A stretch of 64,000 nucleotides of DNA from an uncultured Chloroflexota bacterium (GTDB lineage Bacteria > Chloroflexota > UBA11872 > VXNJ01), in the NCBI GenBank assembly GCA_913043205.1, contig CAJWLF010000001.1, forward strand, positions 124,001 through 188,000, given 5' to 3'. A program made the position numbers and the translations under genes. Shown piece after piece: positions 1 through 8,951 of this stretch (positions within the stretch are counted from its first letter, which is position 1; each line of letters starts with the position of its first letter). The notes beneath the pieces were generated by a model. It saw nothing but the letters and a program-made list of their open reading frames with translations. It did no database searches and had not been told where the DNA came from.

Positions 1-465
1 GTGGTAGGGAAAGGGAAATTTGGACAAGAAAAAAGTCTAGCGGCGGTACTTAAAGACAAGGGGTATCTTGATAGAGTGAGTATGCTGGGTTGGATTGACC
101 ATAATTCTGTGCCGGCAGTGTTAGCTGCCTCCGATGTGGCAATGTTTCCATCTACTGACAATATTGCAAACAAGTCCAAATGTCCTGCAAGGCTAGTAGA
201 TTTGTTAATGATTAGTACTCCTATTGCCGCGCACGATGTGGGCGAGGCTAAGACCTATATAACGTCTGGTCGTAACGGCCGATTGTTAGCATCCGGGGGT
301 GGTGATGCGGTTGGTCGAGCTGCTGCGACACTGCTGGCGTCGGATGTTCAAAAAGCTACTCAAGAATTTCGGGAGTCACGGGTTCGAGGAGATTTATCAC
401 CTGGTCACATAGCCGATCAATTGTCAGATCTATATGAATTGGCTATAGCCGAAAAACAAGGTTAA
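1..465 (+). CDS. Glycosyltransferase family 4-like protein, C-terminal part (5' end outside window)
   Basis: The frame is open from the first base, so this is the C-terminal ~154 residues of a longer protein and the GTG at position 1 need not be a start. The opening VVGKGKFG, the GWIDHNSVPAVLAASDVAMFPS stretch and the later E-containing segment (VGEAKTYITSG) match the nucleotide-sugar-binding half of GT-B glycosyltransferases of the GT4 type. The sugar donor and acceptor cannot be inferred. It converges with cdaR: the two stop codons overlap at 462-465. Confidence 0.75.
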   Translation: MVGKGKFGQEKSLAAVLKDKGYLDRVSMLGWIDHNSVPAVLAASDVAMFPSTDNIANKSKCPARLVDLLMISTPIAAHDVGEAKTYITSGRNGRLLASGGGDAVGRAAATLLASDVQKATQEFRESRVRGDLSPGHIADQLSDLYELAIAEKQG

Positions 466-1808
466 TCGTCTTCAGGTATCAAGGTGGGTGTCTTTGTTGG
501 TTTTGTGGTTGGCGCGGGAGTGGCGCCTGAGTTAAGGGTGGAAGCAGTCAGAGTGGTTCTGATAGAAGCGGGCGTTACTTTGACGATCCTTAATTTGTCC
601 TTGGCTTCGTCTCGAAGATTGATTATTGGGGTTAAATCAAATTCACCAACCCCTTTATTTGACAGGTCTACAGTGGCTGTGATGTCTCTTGGGCCCAATT
701 GTTGGAGGGTGTCAGCTGGTCCACTCAATACCACCTGCACACTAGTCAAATCAAATTTTGGAGTTAAACCCGGATTCGGTTTTGTGAATTCAACTGCAAC
801 AATGTAGCCTGCACTGATAGGTATTGCAGCTATATCGACTACTACCCGAACCTCATTGAGGCCGCGCAATAACTGGACGTCGCTTGGAACAATTAAGGGA
901 ATGTCTACAGCAACGTCTGCATCGAAATCAGAAATAGTTATCGGTTGTGTAAGCAGATGGTCTACAAGCTCTACGTCTTCTGGTGCTCCCAGTATGTCTA
1001 CACTTGAGGGTACCACGGAAAACCTGTCTGCAATGAATCCTGACGCCGGAGCACCAGTTACCTGGGCGCGAACAGGAACTGTTCGTCTTAATTGTTGCGC
1101 TACAACCGGAACACTAATATCTACTAGCCTGGACTCGATCACGACACCGGCTATTTCAACCCCATTTGCATCTACCGGAACAGCCGATACTTGCCTCGAT
1201 ATTGAATCTGTGGATCCGAACACCTCAAGTTCAGCCTGCATGGCGGCCACCTGATTTACGGCCGAAGCTGGCCCTGTGACCACGATGCTGTCTGGCGCAA
1301 AGGCAATTCGATCTTCTACTAATCGGAATCCAGCACCGACTTCTCCTGTGAGAATCAATCGCACTTGGATCGGAACTTGAATTGTGCGGTCAATTTGTAC
1401 CGTGGTTTGTGGAGGAGTAACCCCCAATATTTCGATGGTGTTGTCCGGTGTTTCTACTTCTATAGGAACTTGAAAAAGACCTTCTGAGTATTCCGACAGA
1501 TCTATCCGTGCAACAAAACTTCTTTGTGTTAAGAGATCTATGTTTGTCCGCGGGCCCTTCACGGCGACTCTAACTGGCGGAATAGAATCTGCTACGACTA
1601 GCCCTGAACCAAGTCCGGTGATATCAACTGGTATATTGCCTTGTACTATGGCTTGTGCTGATGGGTTTTCGTCCAGGGTTATTGCCGACCAGATAACGAC
1701 AGCCAAAATGAATGCTAATGTGAGACGAACGTTCATAAGCAGCGACAATGTTCTTTGCATTTGCCTAAACACTTTGTGTCGTTGTCCGGATCTAGTGCGG
1801 TTTAACAT
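462..1808 (-). CDS. cdaR: YbbR-domain protein, CdaA regulator CdaR
   Basis: A 448-residue protein with one N-terminal membrane segment (about residues 24-44) followed by several repeated extracytoplasmic beta-rich YbbR domains. These can be picked out by recurring motifs such as PPVRVAVKGP, PDSIVVTGPASAV and LTSVQVVLSGPADTL. The C-terminal ~20 residues are a Thr/Pro/Lys-rich tail. In Firmicutes CdaR binds the diadenylate cyclase CdaA and modulates c-di-AMP synthesis. The gene directly follows cdaA with no spacer, so the two are almost certainly co-transcribed. Family assignment is firm; the regulatory role is by analogy. Confidence 0.85.
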   Translation of the reverse strand: MLNRTRSGQRHKVFRQMQRTLSLLMNVRLTLAFILAVVIWSAITLDENPSAQAIVQGNIPVDITGLGSGLVVADSIPPVRVAVKGPRTNIDLLTQRSFVARIDLSEYSEGLFQVPIEVETPDNTIEILGVTPPQTTVQIDRTIQVPIQVRLILTGEVGAGFRLVEDRIAFAPDSIVVTGPASAVNQVAAMQAELEVFGSTDSISRQVSAVPVDANGVEIAGVVIESRLVDISVPVVAQQLRRTVPVRAQVTGAPASGFIADRFSVVPSSVDILGAPEDVELVDHLLTQPITISDFDADVAVDIPLIVPSDVQLLRGLNEVRVVVDIAAIPISAGYIVAVEFTKPNPGLTPKFDLTSVQVVLSGPADTLQQLGPRDITATVDLSNKGVGEFDLTPIINLRDEAKDKLRIVKVTPASIRTTLTASTLNSGATPAPTTKPTKTPTLIPEDD

Positions 1809-2648
1809 CTAACGTCTGTTCATCCATGTAGGCATGCGAACTGGAAGTGATCTGGTCCCATCTATACGGGGTCGAAATATTGCGTGGAGCCGTCTGCGCA
1901 GTTGTTCCTCTGTTAGATGGCGTGCAAGTTTTCCATTGGCGGACAACGAAATCGCACCAGTTTCCTCCGATATAGCTATAGCTATAGCGTCGGTTTGCTC
2001 AGTGATCCCAACTGCAGCTCGGTGGCGGGAGCCCAGATGTTGATCACGAGCTGCCTCTTCGCTCATAGGTAACATGCACCCGGCGGCGATCACATCATCA
2101 CCGCGTACTAATACGGCTAAATCATGTAATTCCGAGTTTGGATAAAACACCGAAAGGAGAAGTTCGGGGCTTATCTTTGCGTTTAAGCGTGTTCCTGTTC
2201 CAGCTATGTCTTCAAGGCCTGCCTCTCTTTCTATCACGAGCAAGCCTCCCCATGATCTTCTTGACAATATTCCAGCTGTCGTAGTTGTGGCCTCGATCAT
2301 CTTTTCTGTTGATGTTGGATCCAAGGATGCAAATGGGTGTGCGATATAACCTCCCGTTCTACCTAATCGCTCAAGCAGTCTACGTAATTCCGGGGCAAAG
2401 ATTACTGCGACAACTAACACCATTCCTGGAGCCGCGTTTTCAAGCATCCAATTAATCAGAGTTAATTGGAAAACCTTGCCTACCAAAAGTAATAATGCAA
2501 AAAATGCCAAAGTGCCCCGCAGCAGTATGTCGGCTTGTGTGTTCTGAGTCAGTGACAAAACTGCGTATATAACTAATGCGATTACTACGATCTGAATTAA
2601 GGCCAATATGTCGAATTGACTTAGGAGGTATTCGTACTGCTCACGCAC
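1809..2648 (-). CDS. cdaA: Diadenylate cyclase CdaA (membrane-bound c-di-AMP synthase), variant DGA motif
   Basis: A 279-residue protein with about three N-terminal hydrophobic segments (residues 13-85), then a DisA_N/DAC domain. It would condense two ATP to c-di-AMP at the inner membrane face. The RHR motif is present (GSRHRAAVGITEQTDA, residues 206-220), as are the later SEETGAIS residues. The usual HDGA motif reads HDLA (residues 175-178), so the glycine next to the metal-binding Asp176 is Leu; the usual Thr before RHR is Ser207. The start is GTG. It is followed without a gap by cdaR, as in Firmicutes cdaA-cdaR; glmM is not adjacent. Confidence 0.85.
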   Translation of the reverse strand: MREQYEYLLSQFDILALIQIVVIALVIYAVLSLTQNTQADILLRGTLAFFALLLLVGKVFQLTLINWMLENAAPGMVLVVAVIFAPELRRLLERLGRTGGYIAHPFASLDPTSTEKMIEATTTTAGILSRRSWGGLLVIEREAGLEDIAGTGTRLNAKISPELLLSVFYPNSELHDLAVLVRGDDVIAAGCMLPMSEEAARDQHLGSRHRAAVGITEQTDAIAIAISEETGAISLSANGKLARHLTEEQLRRRLHAIFRPRIDGTRSLPVRMPTWMNRR

Positions 2649-2693
2649 TTGTGATTTGGCCTCTCTCTTGGTCTAGACTCAGGGCAAGCCTCC

Positions 2694-3671
2694 TCAGCGT
2701 AGCGTTTCAGCGATATGTTTGAAAGTGTCGGCTCCATTAATTGTGTGAACTAAGAGAGATTTTTGGACGTGGAGTCGGTTTTCAGCTTGCTCAAATACTG
2801 CTGAATTGGGACCATCGATGACTTCGTCTGTAACTTCTTGGCCTCTGTGCGCTGGCAAGCAGTGCATGAATATTGCATTATTTTCTGCGCGGCTCATTAA
2901 TTCCTTGTTGACCTGGTACTTAGTGAACGCCTTGATACGACTTTTTGCATCTTTTTCCAGACCCATACTTATCCATGAATCGGTGTAGACCACGTTCGCT
3001 CCGGTAACAGCCTCGAATGGGTCCCTCATGATCTCGATATTTGCCTGAGGGTAAGCCTTCAAAGAATGCTCAATCACGGATCTCGATGGTTCGTACCCTT
3101 TTGGACACGACAATCGTATGGGTATTCCTAACATAGAACAGCCTGCTATCAGCGAATTTGCCACGTTGTAACCGTCGCCGACATAGGCTACCGTTATATC
3201 CCTAAAGTCGCCGTATGTTTCCATTATTGTGAATAAGTCGGCCAGTATCTGGCACGGGTGCGAACGATCGCTTAAGCCGTTGATGACAGGAATTGAACTG
3301 CTTGATGCTAACTTTTCCAAAGTGTTATGTTCGAAAACTCGGGCCATCACGATATCTACCCATCTAGCCAAATTTCTGCCAATATCTGATATAGACTCCC
3401 GAACTCCCAACTGAAGGTGTTCCTGAGCTAAATCGATTGAGTGGCCCCCCAGTTGTAGCATGCCTACTTCGAAGGTAGTCCTAGTTCTTAAAGACGGTTT
3501 TTCAAATATCATTGCAAGAGACTTGTTCTTCAGTACTGAATGATCAATATTTTGCTTATGCGCAACTTTTAGTATCGCGGCTCCCTCTAAGATAGATCTT
3601 AAACCGTCAGTAGTTAGATCTGATATTGCTAGTAAGTCGCGTCCTGTCATTGAGATGGATGGTATTTTCAA
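2694..3671 (-). CDS. argF: Ornithine carbamoyltransferase
   Basis: A 325-residue protein, the normal OTC length. It transfers the carbamoyl group of carbamoyl phosphate to ornithine, giving citrulline in arginine synthesis. The carbamoyl-phosphate loop is FEKPSLRTRTTFEVGM, then SHPCQILADL, and the ornithine-site HCLPAHRGQEVTDEVIDG lies near the C terminus. The start is taken as TTG at 3671, which has a GAGAGG ribosome-binding site 6 nt upstream; an ATG seven codons further in (3650) lacks one. An argA-type acetyltransferase sits far away at 41086-41577, so arginine genes are dispersed. Confidence 0.93.
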   Translation of the reverse strand: MKIPSISMTGRDLLAISDLTTDGLRSILEGAAILKVAHKQNIDHSVLKNKSLAMIFEKPSLRTRTTFEVGMLQLGGHSIDLAQEHLQLGVRESISDIGRNLARWVDIVMARVFEHNTLEKLASSSSIPVINGLSDRSHPCQILADLFTIMETYGDFRDITVAYVGDGYNVANSLIAGCSMLGIPIRLSCPKGYEPSRSVIEHSLKAYPQANIEIMRDPFEAVTGANVVYTDSWISMGLEKDAKSRIKAFTKYQVNKELMSRAENNAIFMHCLPAHRGQEVTDEVIDGPNSAVFEQAENRLHVQKSLLVHTINGADTFKHIAETLR

Positions 3672-3752
3672 TATGATCCTCTCTGTGTCAGAAGTATTTG
3701 AACCGATCGAAATCTTATAGCTCGTACAGTTTACTAGTTGGAACCCTTGACG

Positions 3753-5600
3753 CTAGTAGGCTTTTGCCAGTGTTACGCCGGTGTAATAACGTTTTAAAAT
3801 TGATTCAGCACTAAATCCCTGTGCGCCTAGGCTATTTGCGCTTCGTAGTGGCATTCCGACCCCATGTCCGATTAATTTGTGTCCTGCGCTAACATTATCC
3901 TCCACTCCTAAAGCCCAATCTCTCCCAATGCCACCCCAGGCCTGTTTCCAGTTGATGGTTCTTCCATTTGCCTGACTGAAATAAACAGCTTCTATGACGG
4001 ATCCCTGATAAGTGACTACTTGCCCCCTTGTGGCTTCGATAGCCTTCCGGAGACGTGGCCCCTCAAGTTCGCGTCTGAAACCTGCATAGAACTGATGTCT
4101 AGTGAAATAACTTGGTGTGTGCGTGGTTGAGGAGGCGATATCGAAAGGCTCGAGGTTTTTAGCACGCAGCCGAGACCTTACTTTAAGCGCGTATGAGCGA
4201 AACGCAATTACGGACGCGGTCAATGAGTTCCACGGTGCACTTTCTCCTTGCTCGATCAATCCGGCTAAATAGTCATTCATAGGTAATACATTTATGAGCC
4301 AAGCACTCTCTAATTCCGGGGAATACCGGAATTCGAATTTACCCCTATACATATACCCGGGTTGTATTTCATATACGTACATTAATGAACCAGGCTCCCC
4401 TTCAAAAACAAGGGGTTCCTCGAACATCAGTTGTTTGTTGTTCGGTAACCTAAGCAAAGTTTTATTTCTGCTACGCTCAACGGAAATCTTTGTGTCAGCG
4501 GCTAAATGGGCGATAACTAATCCACCGAGTGTACGTACTTGATAACGGCTATTTGATGAGATCGTAGCTCTCATATCGTCAGTATTCGCTTCACCTAATT
4601 CCATTATGGCAACCCGTATTTCCGGTGTTGTATCTCCTACTTGCACCGAATTCTTGCCTGAAGTTGAACCGATGGTAGAGAACCAGTTACCCGAGTTGAC
4701 TGGGTCCCAAACCAATTCGTAGCTACCAGCGGTGGTAGGGGCTGGGATGTCGACTGTTACAAGGATAGTGTCGTTGGGCTTTACGTCTTTGGAGAGTGGT
4801 ATTCGGTGATTGAAATATGTTGGCTGAGGGCCTATGTCCAGCAAGTTCCAATGATATGACAAAAACGTAGAATTCGGACCTGTATGCTCCCAGGTGACTG
4901 TGCCTTCATTTGTGAGTTGCACGTCTATTTTGTATCTTCCTCCTGGTTGCACTTCTGAGGTGATCGGAGTACTTACAGTGGATGCGTGCCATGGACTATT
5001 CAAGCTGAGAAGTCGAGACTTACCTAAAGCCAGCGGGGTAACCTGAGTCCCGTCATACATCATTCCGCCGCGCTGGAAATATTGAACAGTTCTGTCTGAA
5101 CTTGAGAGCTCTTCGCTTATTGGATAGCCCCATAACGATGTTCCACCAACGGACTCGAATAGATTAAGGAACCCGAACCGTACTGAATGGCCAGTTTCCG
5201 GGAAGTACCGCACATTTTTTTCCGATCTAAATGGAGATATTTTTTCGTGTTTTTCCGAGCTTTGGTCCTGTGCGCCGATGAGTCCCGGCTGTACGACATA
5301 GTTTGTGCCTTGGAATTCGGGCCAGTAATCGAGTCGGAAATTTGTGTAGTAACGTTGAAATGTTCCTTCTGCGCCGTTACTTGAAAGTACAGGGCTTATA
5401 GGCACACCTAATATGTTCTCACCACCGTGTTTCAATGCGAACGAGTCAAAAGCTTGTTCTGCTTGTGATTTGCTAACGGATGACTCCGTAGCAGCTGATG
5501 CTGTTGAGAGATACCACGCGGCCAAAAGAATACTGCATAGCACAGCCACACAGACCCTAAACCCTAGGGGAATAACCATATTTAAGTACGTTGGACCCAT
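3753..5600 (-). CDS. Secreted SpoIID/LytB-domain protein with LGFP-like and Ig-like regions
   Basis: A 615-residue exported protein. An N-terminal signal segment (about 10-37) ends near AASAAT-type residues. LGFP-like stretches follow at 45-190 (GVPISP, WGYPISEEL, with repeated YFPETG/YFQRGG elements). An NBR1-type Ig-like domain covers about 210-315 (NEGTVTWEH; AGSYELVWDPVNSGNWF). The SpoIID domain covers about 415-605 (NDYLAGLIEQGESAPWNSL, then AFRSYAL). SpoIID-family proteins cleave glycan strands of denuded peptidoglycan; the glutamate of GES (about 453) could be the catalytic acid. A wall-remodelling role is plausible, not shown. The organism need not sporulate, since the family is widespread in non-spore-formers. 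Confidence 0.8.
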   Translation of the reverse strand: MGPTYLNMVIPLGFRVCVAVLCSILLAAWYLSTASAATESSVSKSQAEQAFDSFALKHGGENILGVPISPVLSSNGAEGTFQRYYTNFRLDYWPEFQGTNYVVQPGLIGAQDQSSEKHEKISPFRSEKNVRYFPETGHSVRFGFLNLFESVGGTSLWGYPISEELSSSDRTVQYFQRGGMMYDGTQVTPLALGKSRLLSLNSPWHASTVSTPITSEVQPGGRYKIDVQLTNEGTVTWEHTGPNSTFLSYHWNLLDIGPQPTYFNHRIPLSKDVKPNDTILVTVDIPAPTTAGSYELVWDPVNSGNWFSTIGSTSGKNSVQVGDTTPEIRVAIMELGEANTDDMRATISSNSRYQVRTLGGLVIAHLAADTKISVERSRNKTLLRLPNNKQLMFEEPLVFEGEPGSLMYVYEIQPGYMYRGKFEFRYSPELESAWLINVLPMNDYLAGLIEQGESAPWNSLTASVIAFRSYALKVRSRLRAKNLEPFDIASSTTHTPSYFTRHQFYAGFRRELEGPRLRKAIEATRGQVVTYQGSVIEAVYFSQANGRTINWKQAWGGIGRDWALGVEDNVSAGHKLIGHGVGMPLRSANSLGAQGFSAESILKRYYTGVTLAKAY

Positions 5601-5907
5601 CGTCGGCCGACAGTAGAAGGATTGTCCTTAGTCAGCCAGTAGACCTCCCAGTCATGAATTTTTGTATCAGTACCCGTCTCTAGCAAGATTTCCGAGTCTT
5701 GCATTATATCTCTAGCGGGCTCTAATAGAAGCTTTATTGTTTTCCGTTTTTTGTTGCGTCTGTACGAACTATGAGTGGTGAGGAAGTTACGAGCTACGGC
5801 GTTAAGGCTATCAGGCTATCATAAGTTTAGCTTTCGGCGATGTATTCACCGCATAAGTGACCAGGCATTAAAATGTAAGATCGAATTAAAGGGCTGATAG
5901 ACGGATT
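5601..5907. other. Intergenic region between divergent genes (no gene seen)
   Basis: About 307 bases separate the divergent SpoIID-like gene (-) and the small membrane protein gene (+). I see no convincing ORF or RNA gene. It must hold the promoters of both flanking units. The only distinct structures are the TATAAT and stem-loop listed separately at 5683-5709. Confidence 0.5.
5683..5709 (-). promoter_or_regulatory. Possible -10 box and leader stem-loop for the SpoIID-like gene
   Basis: On the minus strand a perfect TATAAT lies at 5709-5704. It is followed at once by an 8-bp imperfect stem-loop (5702-5683; one G-U pair, 4-nt loop). The SpoIID-like start at 5600 is about 100 nt downstream. 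I could not find a good -35 at the right distance, so this is only a candidate promoter with a structured 5' leader. Confidence 0.25.
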
Positions 5908-6186
5908 ATGGACTTAGCAATCGAGATACTTCTTCTAGTGCCTCCGGCTGTGTATCTGGGTTTTGCGATCGCTGTCGCTACGGCATTTTTGTTTCATGTG
6001 TTTGTGGGGCATCGCAATAGAACCGGGATGTACTATTTGCCATTTAGTATTTTTGGCTTTTTGGGTGGGGCTACGTTCGCATCCAGATTCGGGTTGAATT
6101 GGTTTGTATATGGTGATTTAGCGCTACTCGCGGGACTTACTGGCGCGATATTGGCGCTCATAATGGCCCATATGTTGGATTCTTAA
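5908..6186 (+). CDS. Small integral membrane protein, function unknown
   Basis: A 92-residue hydrophobic protein with about three membrane segments (roughly 4-32, 42-60 and 68-89), separated by a short basic loop (GHRNRTG). I do not recognise a family. It lies 29 nt upstream of alaS on the same strand and is probably in the same transcript. No strong Shine-Dalgarno sequence precedes its ATG. Its composition and dense packing with alaS support it being real. Confidence 0.65.
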   Translation: MDLAIEILLLVPPAVYLGFAIAVATAFLFHVFVGHRNRTGMYYLPFSIFGFLGGATFASRFGLNWFVYGDLALLAGLTGAILALIMAHMLDS

Positions 6187-6215
6187 AATTGATTAGTAAG
6201 GTAGGTGCTTAGCAT

Positions 6216-8861
6216 GTGGGTATCATGCATTTCGGTGCAAATATGTCAGTGACATCAGATAACGTAAGAAATTTGTTTTTGGAATATTTCCAGGAACGTG
6301 ATCATCTGCTATTGCCAAGCTCTTCTCTTATTCCGGTTGATGATCCTAGTGTTTTGTTTACTTCCGCAGGAATGCAACAATTTAAGGCCTATTATTCTGG
6401 TGACAAGCAAGCCCCTCATCCACGTATAACTACTTCACAAAAGTGCTTTCGCACTAGCGATATAGATGAGGTTGGGGATTCTAGCCACCTGACGTTTTTT
6501 GAAATGCTTGGCAACTTTTCGTTCGGTGATTACTTCAAACGAGAGAGTATCGAATGGGCTTGGGAATTACTCACAGAGCGTGTAGGGATAGAGGCGGATT
6601 TGTTGTGGGTTACTGTGTTTGAGGGAGATGGGGTTTTGCCGCGTGATGAAGAATCGGCGTCTCACTGGCGCAATGTTGGTGTGCCGGATGAACGAATTAT
6701 TTTCAGGCCGAAGGCGGAAAATTTCTGGGGCCCAACAGGGGATAGGGGTCCTTGTGGCCCTGACACTGAGATCCACTATAGATTGTGTCCACCAGAGCAA
6801 GGTCATCAGGAAACTGGTCCAGCTGGCGATCCTGGACGGTATCTTGAATTATGGAACTTGGTATTCAATGAGTTCTACCAGGATCATGATGGCTCTTTAC
6901 GGCCTCTTGAAGTTTCTGGAGTAGACACTGGTGCGGGATTTGAAAGATGGGTAGTACTCATGCAAGGTAAAAATTCCGTGTACGATACCGATCTCTATAC
7001 TGGGATTGTGGGGGCTACTGTTAGCGCACTAGGACTGACGTCACAATCGGACGAGGAAAGGGCTCTTAGAATTATTTCTGAGCATATTCGTGCGGGGGTG
7101 TTCCTTGTCGCTGATGGTGTGATGCCTGGTAATGAGGGCAGGGGATATGTGTTGAGGCGCCAACTTAGGAGGTTAATAGGGCAGGCAAGATTGATAGGCA
7201 ACAAGGATCCCTTTGTTGCTACAGTGGCCGATGCAGCGATAGAAACGATGAGTTCTGCGTATCCTGAGGTCGAGGCTCGCAGGGATCATATACTGAGTGT
7301 TTTTACTGATGAGGAGGAGAGGTTTCAGTTGACCTTGGATCGCGGTATGACTGCATTGGATTCCGAACTAAACAATCATACTGAGGGAGAGATTCCTGGA
7401 CATCTAGCGTTTATGTTTCATGATACATACGGCGTTCCGATAGATCTTGTGAAAGATATTGCTGGCAGTCGGGGTATTCCGGTTGACTCTGAGGGGTTTT
7501 TGCTAGCTATGAATGACCAGAGAGAGCGGAGCAGAGAGCAATCTAATGTCATACTTGACACTATGCCAAAGGGGCTCCCTGCTACTGAATTTGTCGGATA
7601 TCAAGTTGAGGAAAAAGAGTCCTGCAAAATAGTGGCGATTTTTCAAGATGGTGATTTGGTGTCGAGTGCCGAATTAGGTGACGAGGTTTCTATAGTGCTC
7701 GACAGTACGCCATTTTACGCTGAATCGGGTGGCCAGGTAGGAGATACAGGGTGCATTATTGCCAATGAATTCCGATTTATTGTGCAAGATGCCAAAAAGA
7801 ATGGTGAAGGAACATATTTCCATATCGGAAGGATAAACCGTGGATCCGTTGAAGTTGGAGAGGTAGTGTCGGCACATATAGACGGTTTGCGACGCACCCG
7901 GATACGTAGAAACCATACCGCTACCCATCTTCTGCATTCTGCCCTTCGAATAAATTGTGGTGAGCACATTAGACAGGCTGGGTCTTTTGTAGGGGATGAG
8001 TATCTACGCTTTGATTTTACTCAACCTGAAGGTTTGACCACCGATATGCTCACTTTAATCGAGAATGATGTAAATAACAGTATTTTGCAATCTAAACGTG
8101 TTGAGACTGAAATTACGGAAGTTCAGGTGGCCATTGAAGCTGGTGCTATGGCACTTTTCGGCGAAAAGTACGGCGACAGTGTTCGTATGGTAAGGATAGA
8201 TGACACCTCGCTTGAGTTGTGCGGAGGTACTCATGTTGATCGTACTTCTGAGATCGGATCATTTATTGTGACCAAGGAAGAAAATATTGGATCTGGTGTT
8301 CGAAGGATAGAGGCTGTGACTGGTCATTCTGCGGTGGATGTGGCCAGATGTGCTCTTGATGTTGTTCGAGATGTGGCAGGTAGGCTTGAAACTGCTACCG
8401 ATGAAGTTTTGCAGAGATTGGACAAAGTGACTAAGGATAATGCTGACAATCGGAGATTAATCGGGGAGCTTCGGCGCCAAGTGGCCGAGCAGCAATTAGC
8501 CGTAGTTGCCTCTCATGCAGATAATGTTGACGGGATTACGAAAGTTGTCACATCTGTCGACGTCCAAGATGCCGAGACTTTACGCAATATTTGTGAAAAC
8601 ATGGACGGTGTACTTTCGGATCCTTGGGTGTTTTTTCTTGGGGCCGTCGTCAATAATCGACCATTGTTTTTTTCAGGTGCTTCACCGAAGGCAGTGAGTA
8701 TGGGGATCAATGCTAGTCTTTTGGTGAAGGCTGCATGCCTTGTAGCTGGAGGAGGAGGGGGTGGTAGCGCGGAGATGGCAAATGGGGGAGGGAAGCATCC
8801 CAAGCAAATCGAGGCGGCTCTTCGTGCTGTGAATGATGTGATCAATGAGCAAGTGGGATAA
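6216..8861 (+). CDS. alaS: Alanyl-tRNA synthetase
   Basis: An ~881-residue protein of full bacterial AlaRS length. It charges tRNA-Ala and edits mischarged Ser/Gly. Visible parts: the class II catalytic core (TTSQKCFRTSDIDEVG, then TFFEMLGNFSFGDYFK), the editing-domain zinc motifs HTATHLLH (near residue 570) and CGGTHVDRTSEIGSF, and the C-Ala tail with a Gly-rich LVAGGGGGG followed by GGKHP. The GTG at 6216 has an AAGGTAGG element about 12 nt upstream. An ATG at 6243 (MSVTSDNVRN) would give the more usual N terminus, so the first nine residues are uncertain. Confidence 0.96.
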   Translation: MGIMHFGANMSVTSDNVRNLFLEYFQERDHLLLPSSSLIPVDDPSVLFTSAGMQQFKAYYSGDKQAPHPRITTSQKCFRTSDIDEVGDSSHLTFFEMLGNFSFGDYFKRESIEWAWELLTERVGIEADLLWVTVFEGDGVLPRDEESASHWRNVGVPDERIIFRPKAENFWGPTGDRGPCGPDTEIHYRLCPPEQGHQETGPAGDPGRYLELWNLVFNEFYQDHDGSLRPLEVSGVDTGAGFERWVVLMQGKNSVYDTDLYTGIVGATVSALGLTSQSDEERALRIISEHIRAGVFLVADGVMPGNEGRGYVLRRQLRRLIGQARLIGNKDPFVATVADAAIETMSSAYPEVEARRDHILSVFTDEEERFQLTLDRGMTALDSELNNHTEGEIPGHLAFMFHDTYGVPIDLVKDIAGSRGIPVDSEGFLLAMNDQRERSREQSNVILDTMPKGLPATEFVGYQVEEKESCKIVAIFQDGDLVSSAELGDEVSIVLDSTPFYAESGGQVGDTGCIIANEFRFIVQDAKKNGEGTYFHIGRINRGSVEVGEVVSAHIDGLRRTRIRRNHTATHLLHSALRINCGEHIRQAGSFVGDEYLRFDFTQPEGLTTDMLTLIENDVNNSILQSKRVETEITEVQVAIEAGAMALFGEKYGDSVRMVRIDDTSLELCGGTHVDRTSEIGSFIVTKEENIGSGVRRIEAVTGHSAVDVARCALDVVRDVAGRLETATDEVLQRLDKVTKDNADNRRLIGELRRQVAEQQLAVVASHADNVDGITKVVTSVDVQDAETLRNICENMDGVLSDPWVFFLGAVVNNRPLFFSGASPKAVSMGINASLLVKAACLVAGGGGGGSAEMANGGGKHPKQIEAALRAVNDVINEQVG

Positions 8862-8951
8862 AAGGTTCCCTTTAAGCAGAATTGCGTGCCTTAATAAGAT
8901 GAAAACTATCCAACTTCGTGGGTTGGGCTATGGTTTGGCTGGCGATATTAC

